Origin: Osedax fenrisi
Taxonomy: Eukaryota; Annelida; Polychaeta; Sabellida; Siboglinidae
Direction: 5' to 3'
Assembly: GCA_964019155.1 (NCBI GenBank)
Contig: OZ025242.1
Coordinates: 2,989,018-3,053,017 of the forward strand
DNA: 64,000 nt
Positions 36,801-48,837 of the stretch are shown in pieces (positions within the stretch are counted from its first letter, which is position 1; every line of letters begins with the position of its first letter). The notes beneath the pieces are model-generated. The model was not told the origin of the DNA and made no database searches. It worked only from the letters and a program-made list of their open reading frames with translations. Both the position numbers and the translations under genes were made by a program.

Positions 36801-37920
36801 TATATGATATAATATAGTTTATAAATATTTATTCATAGCATAACGTATGCACTATTTAAATTAAAATAATTAAAATAAATTTAAAATTGGTGATAAATGA
36901 GAATTATATTAAATTGTAACTGTATATTACCTTATATTACAATCAATATTCGCCAATTTTATTTTTTAAATTACTATATTAAATAATTATATTAAGAAAT
37001 ATAATAATAATATAATATATAAATATTATATATTATATAAAGGTTTATAAATATAAATTTTAATAATGAATTAGAGTTTATAATTTAGTTTATTATTAAT
37101 TATATTATTAGGTCAATGCACAAACTTTGAGGGGGATTTAAAATATGTGGGTCAATGGCATAGATTTAGAGTACCAGATTTTGGTACTCTACATATATGG
37201 TCAATGATTAAAAACAAATTTATTATTTCCAGAAGAGAGTAGATATTGATGTGTATAATAATAACAGATTTGTATTTTATGTAAACTATACATATATGCT
37301 ATAAATGATAGCATAGATATATAGCCTATAGGTATATAAATATATCCTATATATATAATATAATTCAGTGATGAGTAAACTATTATAGTAATCCTAGTAT
37401 TATAGAACTCTATAATACTAATATATATATATATATATATATGAATATAAATTGCAATTAAAAGATTATTTTAAAAACCTTATAGAATTGTATTCTGTAG
37501 GTAAACTGAAAACTCCGGAATAAATTATATATTTTATATGGATTTCTATCAAAATATAGTATATACATTAGAGTGAACCCCACTCAATATATATATTAAC
37601 TATAGTGATATGCATATATCCAATCTATGATATAATTGTATATATGTTCCATTCGCAAATATCCTGCCTTGGATGTAGACTTCACAATATTTTCGAATAG
37701 GAATCATAAAATTATATTGGTTTACGTTTATAATATACTTTTAATAGTGTATGATAAAATCCCATTAACATTATACACAGTGTATAGTATTCAATGTTCA
37801 TAACACCCTTAACTTATAGAATGATATATGTAATGGTACTTGACATAATTAATAACTTATACTATATTTACTATAATAATTATAAGGGTTTTAGAGAAAT
37901 ATTTTTAACATTATTTAATA
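35301..37920. other. AT-rich stretch, no gene seen
   Basis: TA runs lie at 36512-36538 and 36766-36796. A perfect 10-bp stem TAGAGTACCA/TGGTACTCTA with a 4-nt spacer is at about 37169-37193. The rest is low-complexity A/T. Confidence 0.65.
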
Positions 37921-37921
37921 A

Positions 37922-38290
37922 TTAAAAGGGCATTTACAATAGATGAATTAATTAAAGCTACTAAAAGCATACAAAAGGGAAAATCTGTTGGCTTAGATGA
38001 AATATCAACTGAAGTATGGAAACTAGATGAATTTCAAGAAATCTGACTAAACGCGTGCAATAATTTATATTCTCAAGACTAATGGAATGAATGATGCTTA
38101 TTCCTTTCCATAAAAAATAAGATTTTTATCAAATCTATCAAAAAGAATAATCGGTGAATTACACTAATTATAATTGCAGCTAAGATATATATGATTCTAT
38201 TAAATAGGATAAGTTCAGATATATCGTTGATAAAGTAAAACAATGGTTATAATCACAAATTTGCATAAATAATTGGTAAAAATTGTACAT
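37922..38290 (+). pseudogene. LINE reverse transcriptase fragment
   Basis: A broken plus frame reads FTIDELIKATKSIQKGKSVG then LDEISTEVWK, followed by LNACNNLYSQD. After a shift comes ITLIIIAAKIYMILLNRISS. This is the N-terminal fingers region of a LINE reverse transcriptase (the GKSxGxDEIPxEVWK block and the YRGITL...AAKIYN..LLNRI block). Stops follow EFQEI and elsewhere. There is no catalytic domain. The style differs from the 29.5-31.9 kb LINE, so it is another lineage. Confidence 0.75.
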
Positions 38291-38399
38291 AGTACAGATA
38301 GGAATTATAAATGTTTTTATAAATTATTTATAATATATATTAATCCATCTCATTAAATAATGAATATTTGTTAATGAAATTAAGACTATTTTTATTATA

Positions 38400-38985
38400 T
38401 ATGTAGATATAACAAAATGATCAGCATTCCTAACCACTATGAATAAATGAATAATTTTGTTATCTAAAATTAATATAATTTATATTTTTACAAAGCTTTT
38501 TAACTCTTAAATTATATTATATAACTTGTTTTTATAAAAGAAAAAATATTATTTAATATATTTGATCAGCATTCCTAACCAATATGGGAATACATTAATA
38601 ATTGCTTCATCTAAAATTAATATAATTTATATTATTAATTTCTAATCTATAACTTGTATTTTAGTTTTTGCAAAAGAAAAAATATGATTTAATAATTTTA
38701 TAAATCCTACATTATTTATTTATCATTAAATATAATTAAAATTATAAATATTAAACCATTTAAATAATACATGTTTAATAATTTATTTTAACCATCAAGT
38801 TCATCTAAAATTAATATAATTTATAATTTTACAAAGCTTTTTAAATTCTATTCTATAACTTGTATCTTGGATTTTACAAATTTACAAAAAAAGTATAGCA
38901 ACAAATATTATTTAATAATTTATATAAATTTCTAAATCCTACTTTATTTATTTATTATAAATATTATAAACACATTTAAATAATA
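38400..38985. repeat. Degenerate tandem repeats, about 147 bp
   Basis: GATCAGCATTCCTAACCA at 38417 and 38564, then CATCTAAAATTAATATAATT and CTATAACTTGTAT, recur three times with increasing decay. Confidence 0.65.
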
Positions 38986-40235
38986 CATAATTTATTTTAA
39001 ACAGCAAGTTCATATATAATATATACAATTTTTGTTAACATTAAGTACTAACCTATATATATATATAACTATTTTAATATATATTAATAAAAAGTACTAA
39101 CCTATATATATATAACTATTATAATATATTATATAATTAATACAATATAAATAGAATTCATATTACAATTCATATGGAAAATTTACAATGATAAAATCTT
39201 TTTTTCTTTCTCTTTCCTTTAGTCATCAAGATCATCTTGATCTTGAAGATGTATAACTATCCAGCTATAAAACAATACTAAATTAATGATGGATACATGT
39301 ACAATACATTTAAAATTAAATATACTAAACTTGTATCAATTCTGTTTTATCACTTTTCTTTAGTTGTACACCAATGATACCTTTGCTATGAAACATTAAC
39401 AAATGTATTATTTTATGAATAAAACTAATATAAATATATCATAATATAGAGTTTAATATTTATCTAAAATATATTTTATTGATAAATTTATATATTAAAC
39501 ATTAATCAGAAATGTATTTAAATATTAGTATATATGTATTATTTAGTGTATTTATATTTGAAATTTAATAATTACCAAAATTAGATTTTCTGATTTGAAT
39601 TATTAACCATAAATATATTTGAATAATATATTAATAAACATAAATATGTGTAAAATAAGCTGTCATAATTATCAAAATCAGATTTTGATCATTTGTAATT
39701 GTATTTGAATAAAACATATACATATACATATTTGTATTTGACCAAATACATTTTTTAAATTAGTAATTTAATAATGATAAATATATGATCTTCTCTATTT
39801 GTATGTACTAGTGTAAATAAATATATATATTTTTGTTTTGATCTAAGGTTATATTTGATAAAATAAAAATAATTAGTAATTAAATAAAAATTTGTTATAA
39901 AGAATTTAATAGTTATATTTACTAGTGGGAATTTATCGAAAGTAAAAGTATTCAAGGAAAAGTATAGTGTATACTATATTATTTTTATTCTTATTTTTAA
40001 TTGAACCCATCCTTGATGAATACCTATCAAATTCACCTGATTATAGGTGTTTTAATCTTACTAACTTGCATTTAGTCCCATGTTTCATGAATCATAGGTG
40101 GATTTTCTCACTAGCTTCAAAACCAAATCATCTCAGGTCACATCTATCCATGTCCAGTATTTCACCGGTGGGAGGACATACACGGCTTGATATTACATTA
40201 AGTTTTTTTCGCTGTCTTCAACTATATAATAGTGA
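38986..40235. other. AT-rich stretch, no gene recognised
   Basis: A GATCATCTTGATCTTGAAGATG word is near 39229. The GC-richer 40000-40200 piece has an open frame of about 90 codons, but I recognise no domain in it. Confidence 0.55.
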
Positions 40236-42055
40236 GTGATATTAATTAATATATATTTCATATCGTGACTGATAGTTTGATCTATACCAAAATATTAGAA
40301 TTAAAGTGATGAATTTAAACCAAATAAAATAACCAGCATAAATCTACATTTATTTAGCTATAGTAGGGCATGTGGATGTAGATGAAATATGGTTTTTTTG
40401 AACACAAAATTAAATGACATGTATATATATTTATATACATATACTAACTTTACTTACCAGGTAGAGCTTTATCGGTACTCCAGGGAATGCGTGCTCAGAT
40501 TATTTCTATCGCTCATTACACAGTAGGTCTCCTGACTGTATATGCATCGCCCATCAACTTTTGTATATAGTTCTTTATTAAACAAGTGACGTAAATCATG
40601 CGATGAAATCCAGATAAGAACATCTCTCACAAGTTTCTCCTTATTGTTTCAACAGTGTCCTAAAAATTCCATATAGACAAATATATTAATGTATTGGGAT
40701 AGATAAGTTAAATTGATATATTATAAATAGAATTAGTTATTGATCAATATTATTCATACATTAATTTGTATAACAAATTATTACACATATAATAAAAACA
40801 ACTATTAATTATTATGTAATCATAGTAAATATATTTAGCTACACCTATACTGTATATGATATATATATACCAATCAATGTATTGTTCAAAAATCTACACA
40901 TGTACTACCCACCGCACATTAACTAGCTAATATTTAGATCGACTTTTGTAAATAATAGTATTCAAATATGCTAGCATAACAGTAATTATATAAAATTTAT
41001 GAGAAATTAATACTCACAATTTTAGTAAAATAGAAGTTATTAAATCTTGTTATAATTATGTTATAACATATCATATAAATAGTATTTATTAGTTATTTTA
41101 AATTATATATAATATATTTAGACACTTTTATAGATAATAAGTCAATACTTATGTAGGTTCAAAAATAATTAATTAATATAGCATTTTTGACTTTAAAATT
41201 ACAATAAATTATTAGCTAAACATTATTTATAATATAAATTATAGCTCGCTAAACTTGTAATATAATAAATATGGTACGTATATTTATAATATATAATTAT
41301 ATATATTTATAAGTAACAAAATAATATTATATATGTAAATCAGGCATTAAATGAATTATTTATTAAGTTGATATTGAATATTATTAATTGACAAATTATT
41401 TTGAAAATACTATTTTTTAATAAATATACCATTTTGATGATTTAAAAACAATAATTTTTATAAAACATTCGTTGACTTTACACTATATAATAGTTAGTTA
41501 TATTATTAATATAGATTTCATATAGAAAGTTTGAGCTATACAAAAATATTAGATAATAAATACGATTTAATAGTGATATGTATTGAACCAAATAAAGTAA
41601 ACGGCATAAATTTATTTAGCTATAGTAGGGCAGGTGGATGTAGATGCAATATGAATTTTTGAACGCAAAATTACAGGATATGTATATATATTTATATACA
41701 TATACTAACTTTACTTACAAGGTTGAGATTTATCGGTACTCCAGGGAACGCGTTTTCAGATCATTTCTCCCGCTCACCATATTTGTATTTAGTTCTTTAT
41801 TGCACACCAGGACGCGAGCATCACTTGTGCGATGATATCCAGATAAGAACATCTCTCACCAGTTTCTCCTTATTGTTTCAACAGTTTCCTAAAAATCCCA
41901 TATAAAGACAAATATATTAATGTATTGGGATAGATAAGTTAAATTGGTATATTATAAATAGAATTAGTTATTGATCAATATGATTCATACATTAATTTGT
42001 ATAACAAATTATTACATTTATAATAAAAATAAATCCCGATTATTATGTAATCATA

Positions 42056-42089
<34 letters not shown>

Positions 42090-43400
42090 GGTATATGATA
42101 TACATATCAATCATCCCTAACAAAGCGCCCTTTTTTTGATTACGATATATGAGATCAAATTCAAAATACTCTTTTTATAATTTGACTAGTGTACATGATA
42201 AAATTATATTGAAAATGCACATGTAGTATATATTAATAGATATATATATAAATTAGCTTTTATTATAAATTTTATTTAGGCGTAATCATAATCGTAATCA
42301 AAACAAAATGGGAGCCATATTAAATTTTCTCAAAAATAAATCATTACAAATAATTATCTAAACATTAATTATTTACTCACTAATTTAGTGTATATATATA
42401 TGTGTGTGGGTAAATTTAGCATTACATACATGATTTATTAAGTTTATATACAATATTATTTATTGAAAATAGTTTATTTTTTAAAAATATATTGATAGCA
42501 CATGTTTTAAATTTTTATATAAAAGATTTACTTATTAGATTAATATATATAATATATTTATACACTTTTATAGATAATACCAATACTTAAGTAAGTTCAA
42601 CAATAATTAATTAATATAGCATTTTTGACTTTAAAATTACAATAAATTATTATCTAAAAATTATTTATACTATAACTTATAGCTCGCTAAACATGTAATA
42701 TTATATTACATATAGTAAATATAGTACGTATATTTATGATATACAATTATTATAATTATTATTTAATAACATAATATATAATAACATTATAATAACTTAT
42801 TATATATATATTTATAAGTAAAAATAATAATATTATATATGTAAATAAGATATTAAATAAATGATTTATTAAGTTGATATTGAATATTATTAATTGACAA
42901 ATTATTTTTCAAATAAATTTAATGTGACATTAATAAATCTATCATTTTGAAAATCATTTTCAAACAATAATTGAGATAAAACATTTTTTCAATATTTATG
43001 TAAATTTGTGTAGTATTTTATGAAGTTATTATAAAGTATATACAATATATTTATGGGCACTTTTATAGATAACACTTTGGTTGATAACGTTCAATGGTAC
43101 GTCCTAAAATTATTTTTCTAAAATATATATTTAAAAAAATCACATTTGTAAAATTATACTAAATTGTGATAAAATTCTTTACAATCTACAATTTATTTAT
43201 ATGATTATCATATACATAAATTGTAAATCATAATGATATCTATTAAAGTATTATTAATTGTAATTATTATATATTTTAGATTTAAAATCTAATTTGCCAC
43301 CATTTAAATGTCAATATTTATTTAAAATTGTGTAGTATTTTATGAAGTTATTATAAAGTATATACAATATAATTATGGGCACTTTTATAGATAAAACGTT
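40236..43400. repeat. Degenerate large tandem repeat, about 1.26-1.45 kb period
   Basis: Two diverged units share, in order, TTTAGCTATAGTAGGGCA (40361 and about 41620), TATATTTATATACATATACT, TTTATCGGTACTCCAGGGAA (about 40470 and 41732), TTTCTCCTTATTGTTTCAAC, and GCATTTTTGACTTTAAAATT (about 41180 and 42619). A shorter repeat, GTAGTATTTTATGAAGTTAT ... GGGCACTTTTATAGATA, recurs at about 43010 and 43334. A TA run expands one unit at 42058-42088. No coding evidence. Confidence 0.7.
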
Positions 43401-43964
43401 CATAATTAGTTACATTGTAAAATTATTTTCCTACAATAATCATTGTTAGCGTACTCATAATGTTAATAACATACATGTTTTCATACCTGTTTCGGGAGAA
43501 TTCAGAGCAGAGAAGGTCAGATAATCCAAGCTTGACGCTGATTGGACATATAAATGGATATTTACATTTTAAGGGTACAGTTCAATCAAGGACATGTTTT
43601 AATGTCCTTAGTTCAATTATAAAAATTGTTTAATAAATAAGTGTTTTATGATCAAAATAAAACACTTATTTATGATATAAACCGTGTAATATATTGTATC
43701 CACCAAGGAAAAATAAAATCTGTAAAATAATCCATTTTTGAATATCGCATCCCTTTTAAAAATAGTTTAATCCATACAATATTTATAAAATTAATATTTC
43801 TAATACCATTAAACATTTAAGTGAATATACTTATAAATTAGTTATATTACAATTTTATTTTCGATAAAATAATATATTAAATATATAAAAATTTATATTA
43901 AGTTAAAAGTTATAATTGATTATGATAATATAATACAATAATAGAAATCAAAATGTTTACATTA

Positions 43965-44141
43965 ATGTCAGCATAATAGCAACATAATAGCAGCATAATA
44001 AACTTTTAAAATTAATAGCAGCATAATAATAGCATAATAGACTTTAAATAGCAACATTACAGCAGCATAATAGCAACATAATAGACATTTAATAGCAACA
44101 TAAAGTAGCACAATTGTGCTATAGCATATATAGCATATAGT
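43965..44141. mobile_element. Foldback element, left arm (AATAGCAGCATAATAG-rich)
   Basis: ATAATAGCAACATAATAGCA and related words here are the reverse complement of 47350-47460 (for example GTTGCTATTTAAAGTCTATT). The two arms are now separated by the hAT-like element and the L2-like fragment. The short word AATAGCANCATAATAG repeats many times in each arm. Confidence 0.7.
44134..44141. repeat. 8-bp target-site duplication, left (CATATAGT)
   Basis: CATATAGT immediately left of the hAT-like element is repeated exactly at 45648-45655. Confidence 0.95.
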
Positions 44142-45647
44142 CAGAGCTGGGCAGTATCGCCGATACAGTATCTATTAAGGCAAAAAAATCAGTATCGTAG
44201 ATACATTTGTATTTGTATTTGTATCTATTATAAAAATTACAAAAGTATTTGTAATCGTATCTTTTAGTCATAAATAGTATCTACGATATGTATCTATTAA
44301 GACAATTATTTAAACAGATACATTTTATTAAATAATATATCATTTGGTCATTATATTTATTTTATATCAATATTGTATAATATCATTTTATAAATTAATT
44401 GTAATATATATATACATTATATATATAGTTTTTAATTAAATATCTTTTGTAAATATTGAAATTAATTCATTGTAAACATTATGATATATCAATTATATTG
44501 ATTTATTCTCAAAAACCATTATATACATTTATTGAAAACAAAGAAATTATTTTGATAATATATTTTATATAATAATTTATTTATAATTCAAAATTATATA
44601 TTATATAGAAAGATAAAATCATTTTAATAAATATGATAATTCTAAATAATAATAATTAATAATATATTAATAATTTATTTGTTATATATTTGATAATTTA
44701 CTATATTCATGTTTATGTTTCGAAAGTAAAGTTCGCTGATTATTTTTGTTGAAAAATAGTATATTGTAATAATGTATATTTCTCTATAGTCTGTAATGGC
44801 TCATAGTATAATTTCAGATGAAATAAACACTAGTACACTAAAATATTCATGGTGGGCATCATTAAATGTCAATAAATATCAACAAATGTATTCTATATCA
44901 TCTACTGAAGAACACGTTATAAGGTGTAAATATGTAATATGTCATTTTAAAGGAGGTATCCCACTATCCCTAGTAGCTATAGCAGTATTTCCGGAAATAA
45001 TGTCCTGACATATTTTTAGGAAGTTATTTTCTAGCAAGTTAACTACAATTTTAGTGAGTTACCCTCTTACTTTCCGGAAAAATAGTAACTTTAAAGGGGC
45101 TATCCCAATACAAATTGCTATAAAATCACTTTCTATAAAACATTTCCGGACATTATTTCCATTTAAATGGGGTATCCCACTACAAGATTTTCCGGCAACT
45201 TACCGGAAATATTGTAACTTTAAAACCATTTTTTATCAAGTTGTAATGGGATACCCTATAAAGTTATTATATTTTAGGCAAGTTGCCGGAAATTAAGGGG
45301 GTTTCCCAGTACAATTACAGTTAACTTTATAGAAAATAGTTTTAAAGTTAAAATACTTGTAGTGGGATACCCCCTTAATGTTCCTTGATATGTACTTTCA
45401 AATCAACATCGATGAATATATATATATATATATAAATATAATGTATACCTATATACATTGTATATAATTATAATGTATTTGTATCTACTAAGATGTATCT
45501 ACTAAGAAAATTATGTATTTGTAATTGTATCTATAGAGTATACTATGATTTTTTTAAAAGTAATTGTAGTAGTATCTATTATAATAAAAAAGTGTGTAAT
45601 TGTAATTGTATCTATTATACATTTTTTGAGTATCGTGTCCAGCTCTG
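44142..45647. mobile_element. Complete hAT-like non-autonomous element
   Basis: The left end CAGAGCTGGGCAGTATCGCC and inverted right end CAGAGCTGGACACGATACTC give short TIRs. The flanking 8-bp duplication is exact, the known hallmark of hAT insertion. Both subterminal regions are rich in GTATCTATTA/TAATAGATAC words. The middle (about 44940-45380) is a set of six GGTATCCCACTA or inverted motifs among TTTCCGG words. Open frames of 70-84 codons lack any transposase domain, so it depends on a source elsewhere. An inverted relative lies at 50447-51777 and a solo end at 28846. Confidence 0.9.
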
Positions 45648-45655
45648 CATATAGT
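45648..45655. repeat. 8-bp target-site duplication, right (CATATAGT)
   Basis: Exact copy of 44134-44141, directly after the CCAGCTCTG terminus. Confidence 0.95.
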
Positions 45656-45664
45656 ATACTATTA

Positions 45665-47320
45665 TGTTACTTTACTTACTTTTTACTTTTTTTGGTTTAT
45701 GGACTGCAAGTACGTGAGCAATCGGCCGTCCGTGGGAGGACAATTATTGAGTGGGAGGGAAGGCAAGGGAGAAGTAATGAGTCTCGAAGTGGCGTTTAAA
45801 GGAGGAAGTTGATGAGTTTATTCGTAGGTGTTTGGGTAGGGAGTTCCAGTGGTAAGGGGCAGAGAGGGCAAAGGAGCGTATATTTGAAGAATGGAGTTTG
45901 TATAAATGGAGAGTGGTAAGGATAAATGTGTTGGAGGAACGGGTCTGGAGTGTAGTAATTGGTGTTTGTAGATGTAGGAGGGAGTCAAGGTAGTCAGGGG
46001 AATTGTGGTGAATAGCTTTGTGGATGGTTAGGGAGAGTTTGTACTTTATACGATAGGGGACTGGCAGCCAGTAGTTGTTTTAGGAGTGGAGTAATGGAGT
46101 CAGGGGAATGTCGGGGAAGTAAATGGACGCAGCGAACTACAGCGTTTTGGAGTCTCTGTAGTTTGATGAGTTTGTAGTCCGGGAGGTTAAATAGTAGGGA
46201 GTTGCAATAGTCGGATAGGGGTGGATGAGGAAATGGTAATAGCGATGGGGAGGGGAATGGATCGTCGGATTAAGTGGAGGCAGTGTAGGTGGTAGTGGAT
46301 GGATGTATGCATGTGTATAATATGATATTCAAGGGAAAGGGTGGTATCAATATGGAAGCCAAGGTTTCGGACGTGTTGAGAGTAGGGGAGTGTGGTATTG
46401 TCGAGTGAGATGGGGGTGGTTCAGGGAGGGTGGAGGAACGTTGTGGTAAGTGGAGAAAAATAGCTTCCGTTTTAGTGGGGTTAAGTTTTAGGGAGTTTAA
46501 GATAAGACATTGGTGTATGGACTTGCAAGTCCATACACCAATGATACACGAGGAGAGTCGTTCACGGGCATAAGTAGGGGAGTCTGTGCAGTTTAGATAT
46601 AGTTGAAGGTCGTCAGCGTAAGTATGGAAGGAGATGTCGGGGTGGTCAGTGAAGATGTCAAACATGTGGAGGAGGTAATTATTGAAGAGGACTGGGCCGA
46701 GGACAGAGCCCTGGGGGACACCATGAGTTATGGAGCGGTAGGGGGACGAGTGTGTATTAATCCTGTCTGAGGAAGAGCGGTTGGTAATGTAGGAGGTGAA
46801 CCAGTTGAGGGCAATGCCTTTGTTGCCGATGGCGGAGAGTCTGTGTATGATGACACTGTGATCAAAGATGTCGAAAGTGAGGACATATCAAGGAGGACGA
46901 GTATGGTGCCACGGTTGTTGTTCAGGCCAGAGAGTAGGTCGGAGGTTATGAGGGTTAGGGCGGATTCAGTAGATTTGTGGGGGAGGTAGGCGCTTTGGAA
47001 TATGTTAAGGATATTGTTGGCTGTAAGGTAGGTGATGAGTTGGGAGGATACAACACGTTCGAGGACTTTGGAATGGATTGAGAGGTTGGAGATAGGTCGG
47101 TAGTTAGAGGAATTCAGGGAGTCAAGATTAGGCTTTTTAAGGATGGGGGAGATGGCATCTACTTTGAAATCAGGAGGGACGGAGCCGGATGAAAGTGAAG
47201 TGCAGGTGATTTTGTGGAGGGGTGAAGCAACGGTGTGGGTATAAGTAGGGGAAGAGGATCAAGGTATGAGGTTGAGATGGTGGAATTAAGGAGAGAGATT
47301 TTGTTGCCATTAAATTTCTA
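45665..47320 (-). pseudogene. L2/CR1-like LINE ORF2 reverse transcriptase, 5'-truncated
   Basis: On minus, read from 47320, the blocks are LKKPNLDSLNSSNYRPISNL, FQSAYLPHKSTESALTLI, GTILVLLDMSS, FDIFDHSVIIHRLSAIG, HGVPQGSVLGPVLF (about 46.71 kb) and FHTYADDLQLYLNC (about 46.6 kb). The C-terminal region LDYCNSLLFNLPDYKLIKLQ lies near 46.2 kb and a YHWNSLPKHLR-type block near 45.83 kb. The frame shifts near 46880, between LLDMSS and FDIFDHS, and again after 46270. It lacks the endonuclease and ORF1. It is much GC-richer and CpG-richer than its surroundings, suggesting a recent arrival of a family with different composition. It splits the foldback element. Confidence 0.9.
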
Positions 47321-47620
47321 TTATGCTGCTATTCATTTGCCATGCTATTATGCTGCTGTTATGTTGCTATTTAAAGTCTATTATGCTATTATTATGCTGC
47401 TATTAATTTTAAAAGTTTATTATACTGCTATTATGTTGCTATTATTATAATAGCCTCATAATATACTTTAAATAGAAACATAACAGCAACATAATAGCAT
47501 GACAAATTAATAGCAGCATAATAGACATTTAATGGCGACATAATAGTAGTATAATGTAAACATTTGAAGCTATTAAATATGCTGTTACGATGTTATTATG
47601 AGACTATTACTGTTTGCTGG
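47310..47620. mobile_element. Foldback element, right arm
   Basis: CTATTATGCTGCTATT-type words invert those at 43965-44141. A second inverted series to about 47600 (ATAATAGCAGCATAATAG form) and the end TACTGTTTGCTGGG follow. It has no coding capacity. Confidence 0.65.
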
Positions 47621-47621
47621 G

Positions 47622-48155
47622 ATAGAATAATATTATTCTATCACAACCAAACTTACATACTAAATATTGCATTCTACTTTGCGCATTTATTGCACAACCA
47701 AAGTGCATACTAAATACTGCATTCTACTTTGCGTATTTATTGCACAACCAAAGTGCATACTAAATAGTGCATTCTACTTTGCGCATGTATTGCACAAACA
47801 AACTTGCATACTAAATACTGCATTTTACATTGCGTATTTATTGCACAACCAAAATTGCATACTAAATACTGCATTCTATTTTGCGTATTTATAGCGCAAC
47901 CAAAGTGCATACTAAATAGTGCATTCTACTTTGCGTATTTATTGCACAACCAAAATTGCATACTAAATACTGCATTCTACTTTGCGCATTTATTGCACAA
48001 ACAAACTTGCATACTAAATATTGCATTATACTTTGCGCATTTATTGCACAAACAAACTTGCATACTAAATACTGCATTCTACTTTGCGCATTTATTGCAC
48101 AAACAAACTTACATACTAAATACTGCATTCTACCTGCGTATTTATTGCGCACTAG
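47622..48155. repeat. 50-51-bp tandem array, about 10 units
   Basis: Units carry GCATACTAAATACTGCATTC then TACTTTGCGCATTTATTGCA. Starts fall at 47705, 47755, 47806, 47857, 47907, 47958, 48009, 48060 and 48111. Because 51 bp is 17 codons, frames stay open on both strands over much of the array, giving repeats such as HTKYCILLCVFIAQPK. I take these as artefacts. The array begins just after a perfect 22-bp palindrome (GATAGAATAAT and its inverse, 47622-47643). The TTGCGCA motif recalls the left terminus at 31.9 kb. Confidence 0.9.
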
Positions 48156-48240
48156 ACTATTTTATTTTATTTTATTCATATTGCAATAAAATAGAAACAA
48201 AAAATGCGCAAATATTACGCAAAGTTAAATCTGTTGTTTA
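48156..48240. mobile_element. Right terminus of the 16-kb insertion
   Basis: AATGCGCAAATATTACGC is followed by AAGTTAAATCTGTTGTTTAC ending at the LINE sequence. Inverted, it reads AGTAAACAACAGATTTAAC, against AGTAAACAATAATCTAAAAC at 31892. It lies exactly where the LINE frame is cut. Confidence 0.7.
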
Positions 48241-48837
48241 CTTGGGTGTTAGTCCTAATTGGTGCATTAGTTGGTTTATTTTTGAATTAATATTATTCGT
48301 CGTGTCTATATTGAAATCCCCCATTATTATAAATTTTTTGTTGATGAATTTATGAAATTTATCATAAAATATTGTATTAAACTCTTCTATTTTGTTAAAT
48401 GGACTATTATAGATACATGATACTGTTATATTTTTATTATCACTTTCTTGTATTATTTCTATTGTTACTATTTCTAGATAATCTATTATATTAAATGTTA
48501 GTTCATTTACTATGTTATATGTTAGGTTGTTAGTTACGTATATGCATACTCCCCCTCCTCGTCTCTTATCTTGACAATGTCTATTATTTATTACCTGTTT
48601 ATAATTAGGTATATTTAAGTTATTATTATTTATGTTATTTAGCCAGGTTTCTGAAAGGCACATTATTTCTGGTTTTGTTGTTAATAAATTTAAAAAATCT
48701 GTCAAGTAGTCAAAGTTGTGATTAAGACTTCGTATATTTAGATGTATAAATGTTAGATTATGTTCGTCTATTTTTTTGTTTATTTTATTAAAATTGTTTG
48801 TTGTTATATATTCATTTTTTTCTTTTGAGTTATTCAT
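48241..48837 (-). pseudogene. LINE ORF2, 5' part: apurinic endonuclease
   Basis: An intact frame of 199 codons starts at ATG 48837. It has the endonuclease order FIHLNIRSLNHNFD, CLSETWL, RRGGGVCIYV and IIMGDFNIDTTN, and stops at LGLTPK where foreign sequence begins. In this family the next block is the LIIDQIYTN/SDHLP region, which is what opens the fragment at 31888. It overlaps the ORF1 end by 8 bp (ATGAATAA), so ORF2 would begin by termination-reinitiation. Catalytic-type residues (N of LNIRSLN, E of SETW, D and N of GDFN) are present. Confidence 0.92.

Noticed and set aside
44796..45296. 70- and 80-codon frames inside the hAT-like element
   Set aside because: No transposase motif. They cross the GGTATCCCACTA repeats, are partly conserved only because the element is repeated, and are interrupted in the other copy.
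47804..48355. 183-codon and overlapping frames at 47.7-48.3 kb
   Set aside because: They are translations of the 51-bp array (17 codons per unit) and run into LINE antisense sequence.
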